From Parabacteroides sp. PF5-9 (lineage in GTDB: Bacteria; Bacteroidota; Bacteroidia; Bacteroidales; Tannerellaceae): 64,000 bases of DNA. Below the pieces are notes generated by a model, which saw only the letters and a list, made by a program, of their open reading frames with translations, ran no database searches and was not told the origin of the DNA. Below, in pieces: positions 7,457 through 16,073 of the stretch (the stretch's first letter is position 1; every line of letters starts with the position of its first letter). Made by a program: the position numbers and the translations under genes. The stretch lies in contig NZ_JARXWG010000002.1 of the NCBI RefSeq assembly GCF_029893105.1, forward strand, positions 62,001-126,000, given 5' to 3'.

Positions 7457-9160
7457 ATGAGCGATATCAAAGTGAACGAAGAAGAGAACAAGAAAAGTCT
7501 GAACTTCATTGAAACAATTGTAGAAAAAGATCTTGCAGAAGGGAAAAACAGTGGAAGAATACAAACCCGTTTCCCGCCCGAACCAAACGGTTATCTGCAT
7601 ATTGGGCACGCAAAAGCGATTTGCCTGGATTTTGGTATTGCTCAGAAATATGGCGGAATCTGTAAACTTCGTTTTGATGATACCAATCCGGTAAAAGAAG
7701 ATGTGGAATATGTCGATTCGATCATGGAAGATATTCAATGGCTCGGATTTCAATGGGACGAAGTGGTGTATGCTTCTGATTATTTCCAACAGTTGTATGA
7801 TTTTGCCGTAACGTTGATCAAACAGGGAAAAGCGTATGTCGATGAGCAAAGTGCAGAGGTGATTGCTCAGCAAAAAGGAACCCCTACTCAGCCCGGAACA
7901 GAAAGTCCTTTTCGGAATCGCCCGGTAGAAGAGAGCCTGGATCTGTTTGAACGGATGAACAAAGGCGAATTTCCCGAAGGAAGCATGATTTTACGTGCAA
8001 AGATCGATATGGTCTCTTCGAATATGCATTTCAGAGATCCGATCATGTATCGTATTATCACACAACATCCGCACCACCGTACTGGTACGACATGGAAAGT
8101 CTATCCGATGTATGATTTTGCCCACGGGCAAAGCGATTATTTCGAAGGAGTTACTCATTCGTTGTGTACATTGGAATTTGAAGTACACCGTCCATTGTAT
8201 GATTATTTTATAGATCTTTTACAAACAAAAGATAATTACCGCCCCCGACAGATTGAGTTCAATCGCCTGAATCTGACCTATACGGTGATGAGTAAACGAA
8301 AATTGCTTCAGTTAGTCAAAGAGGGACGTGTCAAGGGATGGGATGATCCGCGTATGCCGACACTTTGTGGTTATCGCCGCAGAGGTTTTACGCCACAAGC
8401 TATCCGCAATTTCATCGATAAAATCGGATATACAAAATATGATGGTATTATCGACGTGGCTTTATTGGAATATGCTGTACGTGAAGATCTGAATGCGACT
8501 GCTCCGCGTGTTTCGGCAGTTATCGATCCGGTCAAACTGATTATCACCAACTACCCGGAAGGAGAGGTCGAAATGATGGAAGCTGTCAATAATCCCGAAG
8601 ATCCGTCGGCCGGCAGCCATGAGATAGCTTTTACAAGAGAACTCTATATTGAGCGTGACGACTTTATGGAAGATGCACCGAAGAAATTCTTCCGCATGAC
8701 ACCCGGCAAGGAGGTCAGATTGAAAAGTGCATATATTGTGATGTGTACGGGGGTTAAAAAGAATGCCGCAGGTGAAATAGAAGAAATTTATGCCGAATAT
8801 GACCCGAATACGAAGAGCGGTATGTCAAATAGCGATCGTAAAGTGAAAGGCACACTGCATTGGGTGTCGGTAGAACATAGTCTTCCGGCAGAGGTACGTT
8901 TGTACGACCGACTGTTTGGCGTTGAAAACCCCTCGGAAGAGAAGGAGAAAGATTTTCTGGAATTGTTGAACCCGGACTCACTGACCGTTTTAACCAACTG
9001 CAGGGTTGAAAAAGAATTGGCCAAAGCAAAACCGTATGATCATTTTCAATTCCAGCGTATCGGTTACTTTAATCTGGATCCGGATAGTCAGAACGGAAAA
9101 CTAATCTTTAATCGTACCGTACCGTTAAAAGACACTTGGAATAAAGTAAAAGATAAGTGA
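7457..9160 (+). CDS. glnS: Glutaminyl-tRNA synthetase
   Basis: Charges tRNA-Gln with glutamine in the cytoplasm; 567 aa from the ATG at 7457. This start is chosen because the upstream in-frame TTG at 7424 lies inside the promoter. The class I signatures are present: PEPNGYLHIGHAK (HIGH) near residue 40 and VMSKRKLLQLV (KMSKS variant) near residue 280. The GlnRS-type acceptor-binding region (LCTLEFEVHRPLYDYF) lies between them, and a C-terminal anticodon-binding beta-barrel region ends in LNPDSLTVLTNCRVE. Length and motifs are normal for a bacterial GlnRS. It appears monocistronic; the next gene begins 24 bp later and may be read through from it. Confidence 0.97.
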   Translation: MSDIKVNEEENKKSLNFIETIVEKDLAEGKNSGRIQTRFPPEPNGYLHIGHAKAICLDFGIAQKYGGICKLRFDDTNPVKEDVEYVDSIMEDIQWLGFQWDEVVYASDYFQQLYDFAVTLIKQGKAYVDEQSAEVIAQQKGTPTQPGTESPFRNRPVEESLDLFERMNKGEFPEGSMILRAKIDMVSSNMHFRDPIMYRIITQHPHHRTGTTWKVYPMYDFAHGQSDYFEGVTHSLCTLEFEVHRPLYDYFIDLLQTKDNYRPRQIEFNRLNLTYTVMSKRKLLQLVKEGRVKGWDDPRMPTLCGYRRRGFTPQAIRNFIDKIGYTKYDGIIDVALLEYAVREDLNATAPRVSAVIDPVKLIITNYPEGEVEMMEAVNNPEDPSAGSHEIAFTRELYIERDDFMEDAPKKFFRMTPGKEVRLKSAYIVMCTGVKKNAAGEIEEIYAEYDPNTKSGMSNSDRKVKGTLHWVSVEHSLPAEVRLYDRLFGVENPSEEKEKDFLELLNPDSLTVLTNCRVEKELAKAKPYDHFQFQRIGYFNLDPDSQNGKLIFNRTVPLKDTWNKVKDK

Positions 9161-9184
9161 TATATACTGTAAGAACACTTAAAT

Positions 9185-10630
9185 ATGAAAAAAGAGGACG
9201 TTAATAAACTATTACAACGTTTCTTGTCGGCTCGTGAAGAGAATAAGGAGCCTTATTTTGATGCGGATGAATGTGTGGAGTTGTTGAATCGTTTTGAAGA
9301 CGAAGATGAATATGTTTATTATGAGGATGTTCTGGCATTAGGTTTACGACTTCATCCGGGAAATATTGATCTGCAAATTAAAAAATGCAGGCAATATATG
9401 TATCATGATGAGATCGAAAAAGCATTGGAATCTCTTGAATTTATTGCCGAAAATAAGAATGAAGATCTTGATTTGATCCGGTTGGAATGTTATTGTATGG
9501 CCAAAGAATATGGTAAAGTCGTTGAATACACCGAATGGTTAATCTCCAATCAATGTGAGTATCTGGAAACTGTATTCGAATACATCGCTCCTATTCTGAA
9601 TGATCTTGAGATGTATAAAGATGCCCGCGATTATATCGACAGAGGGTTATTGTTATTCCCGGATAATCTGATACTCAAAGATGAACTTTGTTATATCATG
9701 GAGTCGGAAGGCGACCTGTCGAATGCGATAGAGTTGTGTAATCAATTGATTGACAAGAACCCTTACTCCTATGAATACTGGTTTACATTAGGTCGTCTCT
9801 ACTCCATGGAAGGCGATTTCGACAAAGCGATCGAAGCATTCGATTTTGCGCTTACCTGTGATGATTCGGATTCAGAACTGAAAATTCTGAAAGCATATTG
9901 TCTCTACATGAATGAGAGTTACCAAAGAGCAATTGAGATCTACAATGAAATTAGTTCGGATGAAAAAGATAATAACCGTATTCAGCCGTTAATCGCCGAA
10001 TGTTATATCAAACTGGACGATTTTGAACAGGCTTATCAGCTGCTTAAAGAGCTGGTCAGTGGCAAAGAGGTGATTGATGATCCTACGATCTATATCAACT
10101 TTATCCATTGTTGTGTAGAGACCGACCGGGAACAAGAAGCTTCTGAAATTTTGCAACATGCTGCAGGATTATTTCCCGATAATGTGCGTATTTTATCCTT
10201 ACTGGCACTCACTTACTTGGAAAGCGGCAAAGAAGATTTGGCGATGAATACGACGAATCAATTGTTTCATATTCTTGAAAATATGGATGAGAATGAAGAG
10301 GATAGTGAAAGTCTTTTTCGTGCCGCGCAATATCTTTATTTAAAGGGTGAAGTGGATAAGGCCTTGAAATATTACCAGAAGGTTTTTGAACTTGATCCTA
10401 CACGTCCGTTTATGCATATCCATATGGCTATGGCTTATTTGTCGAAGGGAGATATTAAAAATTTCAGTAACCATTATCGCCAGGCTTCTCCCAAAGAGAT
10501 GATCGAATATTTGAAGAAATCGGGTGTTGATCTGAATAAAATTGATTTGAAGACCCCAATATTAGCCAAACCGATGCCTTTGGATGAATTAATAAAGGAA
10601 TATCTGAATAATAAAGACAATAGTAATTAA
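9185..10630 (+). CDS. Tetratricopeptide-repeat protein
   Basis: Predicted cytoplasmic protein of 481 aa with no signal peptide or membrane segment. It is built largely of TPR-like helix pairs: clear repeats are YEYWFTLGRLYSMEGDFDKA and, near the C terminus, ESLFRAAQYLYLKGEVDKAL followed by FMHIHMAMAYLSKGD. The composition is very acidic (many DE pairs). TPR proteins are protein-interaction scaffolds and no partner can be named from sequence. It lies 24 bp after glnS and 4 bp before the DUF368 gene, so it is probably cotranscribed with the latter. Confidence 0.85.
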   Translation: MKKEDVNKLLQRFLSAREENKEPYFDADECVELLNRFEDEDEYVYYEDVLALGLRLHPGNIDLQIKKCRQYMYHDEIEKALESLEFIAENKNEDLDLIRLECYCMAKEYGKVVEYTEWLISNQCEYLETVFEYIAPILNDLEMYKDARDYIDRGLLLFPDNLILKDELCYIMESEGDLSNAIELCNQLIDKNPYSYEYWFTLGRLYSMEGDFDKAIEAFDFALTCDDSDSELKILKAYCLYMNESYQRAIEIYNEISSDEKDNNRIQPLIAECYIKLDDFEQAYQLLKELVSGKEVIDDPTIYINFIHCCVETDREQEASEILQHAAGLFPDNVRILSLLALTYLESGKEDLAMNTTNQLFHILENMDENEEDSESLFRAAQYLYLKGEVDKALKYYQKVFELDPTRPFMHIHMAMAYLSKGDIKNFSNHYRQASPKEMIEYLKKSGVDLNKIDLKTPILAKPMPLDELIKEYLNNKDNSN

Positions 10631-10634
10631 AATC

Positions 10635-11492
10635 ATGAACAGATCCCTCAAAGCGTATGCGCTTTTAGCTGTAAAAGGTATTGCCATGGGTGCGGCAGAT
10701 GTTGTACCCGGAGTCTCAGGCGGAACAATCGCTTTTATAGTCGGTATATATCAGGAATTGTTAGATGCTATAAAAAGTATTAATGGTTCAAGCCTAAAAA
10801 TGCTTTTTACCGGTAAAATCGGTTCTTTCTGGAAAGCGATTAACGGTAATTTTTTGCTAGCATTGGTTTGTGGCATTGCGATCAGCATCTTTTCACTGGC
10901 CAAACTGATTACCTATTTATTAGATACTCATCCGATTTTGGTCTGGTCGTTCTTTTTCGGATTGGTATTAGCTTCTACCTGGATTGTTTCTAAAGATATC
11001 ACGCAATGGAGTTGGAAAACCGTACTGGGTTTTATCATCGGTGTTGTAGTGGCTTATTTTGTAACGGTTGCTACTCCGGCAGAGACACCCGACGGGCTTT
11101 GGTTTATTTTTATTAGCGGTGCGATTGCAATCTGTGCGATGATTCTTCCAGGCATATCCGGTAGTTTTATTTTAGTACTGTTAGGGAAATATTATTATGT
11201 TATGGAAGCTGTTAAAACGCTCAATATCCCTGTAATAATCGTATTTATCTGCGGTGCGGCCATCGGTATTACCAGTTTTTCCAGGATATTATCCTATACG
11301 TTGCGTAAATTTCGAAACATGACTTATGCCGTATTAGCCGGATTTATGCTGGGCTCGCTCAACAAAGTATGGCCTTGGAAATTGGAAGACACGAATATCC
11401 TGCCAAATGAACTGATCTGGCAAGCTTTCGGACTCATGTTTATTGGCTTTTTACTGGTTTATTTCTTAGAAAAACTCTCAGCAAAGAAATAA
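10635..11492 (+). CDS. DUF368 membrane protein (undecaprenyl-phosphate translocase, PopT-like)
   Basis: Polytopic membrane protein of 285 aa. Two diagnostic DUF368 motifs are visible: DVVPGVSGGTIAFIVGIY near residue 25 and MILPGISGSFILVLLGKYY near residue 175. They are the inverted halves of the fold, and about eight hydrophobic segments run through the protein. Family members (PopT) were shown to return undecaprenyl phosphate across the inner membrane for cell-wall and surface-polysaccharide synthesis, so that role is likely but unproven here. The gene starts 4 bp after the TPR gene, suggesting one transcript. Confidence 0.88.
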   Translation: MNRSLKAYALLAVKGIAMGAADVVPGVSGGTIAFIVGIYQELLDAIKSINGSSLKMLFTGKIGSFWKAINGNFLLALVCGIAISIFSLAKLITYLLDTHPILVWSFFFGLVLASTWIVSKDITQWSWKTVLGFIIGVVVAYFVTVATPAETPDGLWFIFISGAIAICAMILPGISGSFILVLLGKYYYVMEAVKTLNIPVIIVFICGAAIGITSFSRILSYTLRKFRNMTYAVLAGFMLGSLNKVWPWKLEDTNILPNELIWQAFGLMFIGFLLVYFLEKLSAKK

Positions 11493-11542
11493 GATAACAG
11501 TTCTTATTTTTTTTGCATTTTATAATCCTTATTTGTAATACT

Positions 11543-14521
11543 ATGAGAACTCGACTTTTAATCGTTGTTATTTTTTTCTTTATCCCTTTGTCTATCCTGC
11601 AAGGGATAAATCACAATTCAGTGTATACACACAAACCCAATGATCCGAAAGCGCTTTATTTTACACCGGAGCACTATGCTATTAAAGCCGATGGTTCTGT
11701 CGATGTTTCGGAGGCACTGCAACAAGCTTTAGTGGATGTCAAAAAAACCGAAATGGGTTATGGGATACTTTTTCTTCCGGAGGGAACCTATCGCATTAGT
11801 CAAACGATCTATATCCCAGCAGGAGTGCGATTGATCGGATATGGGACTAAACGTCCGCAAATTGTACTGACAAAAAATGCTCCGGGGTTCCAGGAAGTTA
11901 CTCCGGAAACGGAAAAAGGAAAATATATGTTCTGGTTTATTGGTGGCACTCCTACAGCCGGACGTCCGGTCGGAGATGCTAATGCCGGAACATTTTATAG
12001 TTCGATCCTGAATATCAACCTGAAAATAGAGGATGGTAATCCCAATGCGTCTGCCATACGTGCACATTTTGCCCAGCATTGTTCTATTTCAAACGTAAAT
12101 ATTTACATAGGTAAAGGGCGTTCCGGTATTGTCGATCCTGGGAACCACATGGAAAATATAGCTCTTTTTGGAGGTGATTATGGCATTAATACCGTCAAAT
12201 CTTCTCCGGGATGGCCGATTATGTTGCTCAATTCTTACTTTGAAGGACAACGCAAAGCGGCGATACAAACAAATGAAGGAGGATTGACCATTGTGCGGAT
12301 GCATGCGAAGAATACCCCTGTCGCTGTTGAAATTAAAGATGGGGCTCCGGACAGGTTGTTTATGGAGGATTGTATTTTTGAGAATATCAAGAACTATGGA
12401 TTAATCCTGACCAATGCCGGGAATTCGGCAACTCAAATCAACTTGATGAATATCCAATGTCATAATATTCCTCATTTCTCCTTAGAGCGTGTGACCAACA
12501 AAGAGGTGACAGGAAATAGTAAAGGATATAAGGTTAACCGTTTTTGTTATGGTTTTAATATGGACGATCTATCCAAGGAACCTGAGGTTATTCGTTTGGC
12601 AGAAATTGAACCGCAAAAAACAATCCAGGCATTAGACGCAAGTGATACTCCTGCCCTGCCTCCGGTGGATTCCTGGATAAATATCCGAGAGTTGGGAGCG
12701 AAAGGAGACGGTTTTACCGATGATACTCAGATCTTCATGAATGCGATCGAACAATATACCAATATCTATATTCCTCAAGGATGGTATGTTGTAAAAGAGC
12801 CGATGATATTAAAACCCATGACCAATATCATCGGTTTACATCCGGCTACTACTGTTATCCTGACATTAGGAGGTAATCCGACATTCAGCGGTTTTGGGCC
12901 TCCTCAGGCACAGTTAACTACTCCCCAGGGAGGGCAGAATATTGTGACAGGGATTTACCTGAATGCGGATGCTTATAACTACCGGGCTGTCAACTGTAAA
13001 TGGATGGCAGGAGAAGGTTCTTATATGTATGATGTGAAGTTCAGCGGGCACGATAAAGACCGCTTCCATTATAACGGTCAAAGTGCCGCCAATCCGTTGG
13101 AGAAACCGCTTGAGAATATCCGGGATATGCATAACCTAACGGTAAGAGCATGGGATAATCAACATTGGAGCCTTTGGATTACAGCAGGTGGTGGAGGGAC
13201 ATTTCGGGATCTCTGGACTGCCAATGAATACAGTTCTACCGGATTATACATCAGTAATACATCTACACCGGGACGTATTTACGGGATGTCTTTAGAACAT
13301 CATTTGCGAAATGAAGCGACATTCCGGAATGTTTCCAACTGGAAAATATATGACTTCCAGTTTGAGGTTGAAGCTGAAGGGATTGATTCCCAACCGTTGG
13401 ATCTGATCAATTGCGAGAATCTGATGTTCGCCAACTTCTATTCCTATCGGGTTTCCCGTATGTTGAAATCATATCCCTCCGCTATCCGGACATGGGATTG
13501 TCGTAATATCGAGTTGCTAAACGTACATAATTTTGCACATGCGCGTGTTAAATTTACCTCCAATGCCACGTTGTATGATGTGAATACCCGTCGTGAAGCG
13601 CGTCAATGGGAACTAGCCCGTCTATTCATCTCAGGCAATGAAAGCCGCAAATACCTGTTAACCGGAGAGGCAAACAAATTGGAACAGGTCGTCACCGGTT
13701 TTGAGTTTATCGATGGCTTGACCCACGACAGTCAAGGGAATATCTATTTTTGTGAGCACCGGATGCGCAGGATATATAAGATGGATGCTAAAACTAAACA
13801 GATTACCTCTATTGCTGATTTTCCTTGGGATGCTGTTGCTTTGGCCTGTGATACAGATGATAATCTGATTGTTGTTACAAAATATATCGCTCAACCCGGT
13901 TATAGAAATGATGATACCCGTGACGGCAACAAACCTCTCTTCGGCTGGAAAGGATCCGGCGGATTATGGGGATTTACCTATGTTCCCAAATTGTATTCCA
14001 TAAATCCGGACAATGCCGATGCATCCTTTAAGGTTTTAGATGTAATACCTATGACAGAGGTAAAAGATCCTCAGAAAGTCTATTATCTGGGAAATCGGAG
14101 TATATCCTATAATGAATATTATGGAGGAACTAAACCGCAAAACTGTTTTATTGCCCCCGATGGCGTTACTATTATCCCCTATTATGAAGATTTATTCCGT
14201 TGCTCATCATTGGTTGCAGCCGGAAAAGGAGAATCGATTTATACATTGGATGAATATCATCAACGTGTTGTTCGTTCCGAAATAGATGATAAAGGATATC
14301 TGCAAAACAATACAGTCCTGATTGAACGTGGTGATCGTGGAATAACTACCGATGCTGCAGGTAATATCTATGTCTCCAATGGTGATATCTATGTTTATGA
14401 TCCGGAGGGAAAACGAATCAAAACGATTGAAGTTCCGGAACGGGCGGCCTCTATAATGATATCAGATGATATATTATATATCACAGCAATAACATCCCTG
14501 TATAGTATGCGGCTTAAGTAA
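11543..14521 (+). CDS. Secreted beta-helix (pectate lyase/GH55-like) protein with C-terminal propeller
   Basis: Exported protein of 992 aa from the ATG at 11543, which gives a clear signal peptide at about residues 1-25; the in-frame TTG at 11513 gives none. It carries two Pectate_lyase_3/GH55-type beta-helix modules. Each opens with the family signature: YAIKADGSVDVSEALQQAL near residue 45, and ELGAKGDGFTDDTQIFMNAI near 385. The last 280 residues read as an NHL/SMP-30-like beta-propeller (GLTHDSQGNIYFCEH, DNLIVVTKY, GITTDAAGNIYVSNGDIYV). The double beta-helix resembles exo-beta-1,3-glucanases and rhamnogalacturonases. Substrate is unknown, and no SusC/D genes are nearby. The fusion to a propeller is unusual. 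Confidence 0.8.
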   Translation: MRTRLLIVVIFFFIPLSILQGINHNSVYTHKPNDPKALYFTPEHYAIKADGSVDVSEALQQALVDVKKTEMGYGILFLPEGTYRISQTIYIPAGVRLIGYGTKRPQIVLTKNAPGFQEVTPETEKGKYMFWFIGGTPTAGRPVGDANAGTFYSSILNINLKIEDGNPNASAIRAHFAQHCSISNVNIYIGKGRSGIVDPGNHMENIALFGGDYGINTVKSSPGWPIMLLNSYFEGQRKAAIQTNEGGLTIVRMHAKNTPVAVEIKDGAPDRLFMEDCIFENIKNYGLILTNAGNSATQINLMNIQCHNIPHFSLERVTNKEVTGNSKGYKVNRFCYGFNMDDLSKEPEVIRLAEIEPQKTIQALDASDTPALPPVDSWINIRELGAKGDGFTDDTQIFMNAIEQYTNIYIPQGWYVVKEPMILKPMTNIIGLHPATTVILTLGGNPTFSGFGPPQAQLTTPQGGQNIVTGIYLNADAYNYRAVNCKWMAGEGSYMYDVKFSGHDKDRFHYNGQSAANPLEKPLENIRDMHNLTVRAWDNQHWSLWITAGGGGTFRDLWTANEYSSTGLYISNTSTPGRIYGMSLEHHLRNEATFRNVSNWKIYDFQFEVEAEGIDSQPLDLINCENLMFANFYSYRVSRMLKSYPSAIRTWDCRNIELLNVHNFAHARVKFTSNATLYDVNTRREARQWELARLFISGNESRKYLLTGEANKLEQVVTGFEFIDGLTHDSQGNIYFCEHRMRRIYKMDAKTKQITSIADFPWDAVALACDTDDNLIVVTKYIAQPGYRNDDTRDGNKPLFGWKGSGGLWGFTYVPKLYSINPDNADASFKVLDVIPMTEVKDPQKVYYLGNRSISYNEYYGGTKPQNCFIAPDGVTIIPYYEDLFRCSSLVAAGKGESIYTLDEYHQRVVRSEIDDKGYLQNNTVLIERGDRGITTDAAGNIYVSNGDIYVYDPEGKRIKTIEVPERAASIMISDDILYITAITSLYSMRLK

Positions 14522-14606
14522 TTCTATTTTACCCTATAAATGTATTCATTATTAATTGTTATATACTTTTTTTTAGGTTAGATATCCGTATGTATTATTA
14601 ATGCAG

Positions 14607-14614
14607 TATCTTTG
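14607..14614 (+). promoter_or_regulatory. -7 element TATCTTTG of the queuosine-transporter gene
   Basis: TAnnTTTG match; the predicted start near 14620 would begin the transcript right at the riboswitch-like structure at 14619-14650. Confidence 0.6.
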
Positions 14615-14618
14615 CAGT

Positions 14619-14650
14619 CCGAGTGCTTGATTAACCTCGTTAAAAACAAG
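14619..14650 (+). promoter_or_regulatory. Putative preQ1-I riboswitch
   Basis: A compact H-type pseudoknot can be drawn by hand. P1 is CGAG (14620-14623) with CTCG (14636-14639). P2 is loop CTTG (14626-14629) with tail CAAG (14647-14650). The loop keeps TAAC directly before the 3' strand of P1, placing a C (14635) where class I preQ1 riboswitches contact the ligand. The tail is A-rich (TTAAAAACAAG), as in the Thermoanaerobacter-type aptamer. The tail ends 5 nt before the ATG at 14656, so ligand binding could mask translation initiation. The downstream gene is a queuosine-precursor transporter, which fits the ligand. Confidence 0.75.
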
Positions 14651-14655
14651 AAAAC

Positions 14656-15336
14656 ATGCAAAAAACAGTTACAGTACCTTTCATGCTGCTGGGTATTCTA
14701 TTTAACATCTGCCTGGTAGCTGCCAATCTTTTAGAAAGTAAAGTTGTTGAAATTTGTGGTATCACAGTGACCGCCGGATTAATTGTGTTCCCTATTTCCT
14801 ATATCATCAACGATTGTATCGCTGAAGTATGGGGATTCAAAAAAGCCCGTCTGATTATCTGGAGTGGATTTATTTCCAATTTTCTGGTGATCGGATTGGC
14901 ACAGATAGCCGTATTATTACCTGCTGCCCCTTATTGGGAAGGAGAAGAAGGATTTAATTTTGTATTCGGGATGGCTCCACGAATTGCAGTTGCCAGCCTG
15001 ATTGCTTTTTTGGTTGGATCGTTTCTGAATGCCTACATTATGAGTAAAATGAAAATAGCCTCCAAAGGAAAACATTTCTCTCTCCGAGCCATTGTCTCTA
15101 CCTTAATTGGAGAAACGGCCGATTCGTTGATCTTCTTCCCTATCGCTTTTCTGGGGTTATTGCCGATAGAAGCACTCTTTGCACTGATCATTACTCAGGC
15201 CATTCTTAAATCACTGTATGAAATTATAATTCTACCTATAACAATTCAGGTCGTGAAGTATATCAAAAAAGTAGACGGAAACGATGTTTACGACGTAAAT
15301 ACTTCTTATAACATCCTTAAAGTAAAAGATATTTAG
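14656..15336 (+). CDS. yhhQ: Queuosine precursor transporter (VUT/DUF165 family)
   Basis: Inner-membrane transporter of 226 aa with about six hydrophobic segments. It carries family landmarks: FPISYIINDCIAEVWGFKKAR near residue 45, and a C-terminal half with LIGETADSLIFFPIAFLG, where the conserved GE-x2-DS signature is seen. Characterised YhhQ/VUT proteins import queuosine precursors such as preQ0 and preQ1. A preQ1-I riboswitch-like structure in the leader supports preQ1 as substrate and feedback signal, and the tgt gene at 24127 would use the imported base. A terminator at 15372-15399 follows, so the gene is probably monocistronic. Confidence 0.9.
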   Translation: MQKTVTVPFMLLGILFNICLVAANLLESKVVEICGITVTAGLIVFPISYIINDCIAEVWGFKKARLIIWSGFISNFLVIGLAQIAVLLPAAPYWEGEEGFNFVFGMAPRIAVASLIAFLVGSFLNAYIMSKMKIASKGKHFSLRAIVSTLIGETADSLIFFPIAFLGLLPIEALFALIITQAILKSLYEIIILPITIQVVKYIKKVDGNDVYDVNTSYNILKVKDI

Positions 15337-15371
15337 AAGCTGTTTTATTTTTTCTTCCCTCTGACAATTTT

Positions 15372-15399
15372 GCCATTAACAATATTTAATGGCTTTTTT
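15372..15399 (+). terminator. Rho-independent terminator after yhhQ
   Basis: GCCATTAA (15372-15379) pairs with TTAATGGC (15386-15393) across a 6-nt loop, followed by a run of six T. Confidence 0.75.
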
Positions 15400-15529
15400 A
15401 TTTTACAATTACGATTATTTAGTAGTTTTACGTCGTGTTAGTAATTTATTATGCAAATTATTACGATTGCACAGTAGTTATTGCATACTATTTTAAATAC
15501 ACAATATGTACCATCTAAAGCAAAAAAAC

Positions 15530-16024
15530 ATGTCAAAAGAAACTCCCAAAAACCTATTCATAGGTTTAAAATCTGTCGCATGCATCTGTTTTGTCAGTCT
15601 GTTCGTATTCTCTGCTTGCTCGAATAAAGAAAATTCGGCTGCAACATCCGAGAGCTCTCTTCCTCCCGCAGAGGATAAAACCCTTATTGTCACTGCAGCA
15701 AAAGACGATACCGTGTTCACTGTTTGCGAAGTGATGCCTCAATTTCCCGGAGGGGATCAAGAATTGCTGAAATTTATTTCCCGAAACATCAAATATCCGA
15801 AAAGTGCTCAGGAGAATGGCATTCAGGGACGTGTGGTTGCCTCCATGATTATCGAAAAGGACGGGACAGTAAGCAATATCGAAATCGTTCGTGGCGTCGA
15901 GGCTTCATTGGATCAGGAAGCGAAGCGAGTTATCGAAATCATGCCCAAATGGACACCGGGAACACAGCGCGGAAATATTGTCCGTGTAAAATATACGGTA
16001 CCGATCATGTTCAGGTTGCAATAA
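15530..16024 (+). CDS. Lipoprotein with TonB C-terminal domain
   Basis: Predicted lipoprotein of 164 aa from the ATG at 15530; an upstream in-frame ATG at 15506 would add eight residues. The signal peptide ends in a lipobox, FSAC. A short Ser/Glu-rich linker is followed by a complete TonB_C domain over about the last 100 residues (MPQFPGGDQELLKFISRNIKYP, then GIQGRVVASMIIEKDGTVSN and MPKWTPGTQRG). Unlike classical TonB there is no N-terminal membrane helix or proline-rich spacer. The domain is therefore tethered by lipid, and an energy-coupling role with ExbBD is doubtful. Bacteroidetes encode many such stand-alone domains. Function is unknown beyond the fold. Confidence 0.82.
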   Translation: MSKETPKNLFIGLKSVACICFVSLFVFSACSNKENSAATSESSLPPAEDKTLIVTAAKDDTVFTVCEVMPQFPGGDQELLKFISRNIKYPKSAQENGIQGRVVASMIIEKDGTVSNIEIVRGVEASLDQEAKRVIEIMPKWTPGTQRGNIVRVKYTVPIMFRLQ

Positions 16025-16039
16025 GTTCTTCTGTAGAAA

Positions 16040-16073
16040 AGAGGGTAATCAATCGAATTATCCTCTTTTTTTT
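16040..16073. terminator. Bidirectional terminator between the TonB-domain gene and pcrA
   Basis: AGAGGGTAAT (16040-16049) pairs with ATTATCCTCT (16057-16066), with one G-T pair. It has a T run on the plus side and a short T run on the minus side, serving two convergent genes. The pcrA stop codon begins inside the distal T run. Confidence 0.75.
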
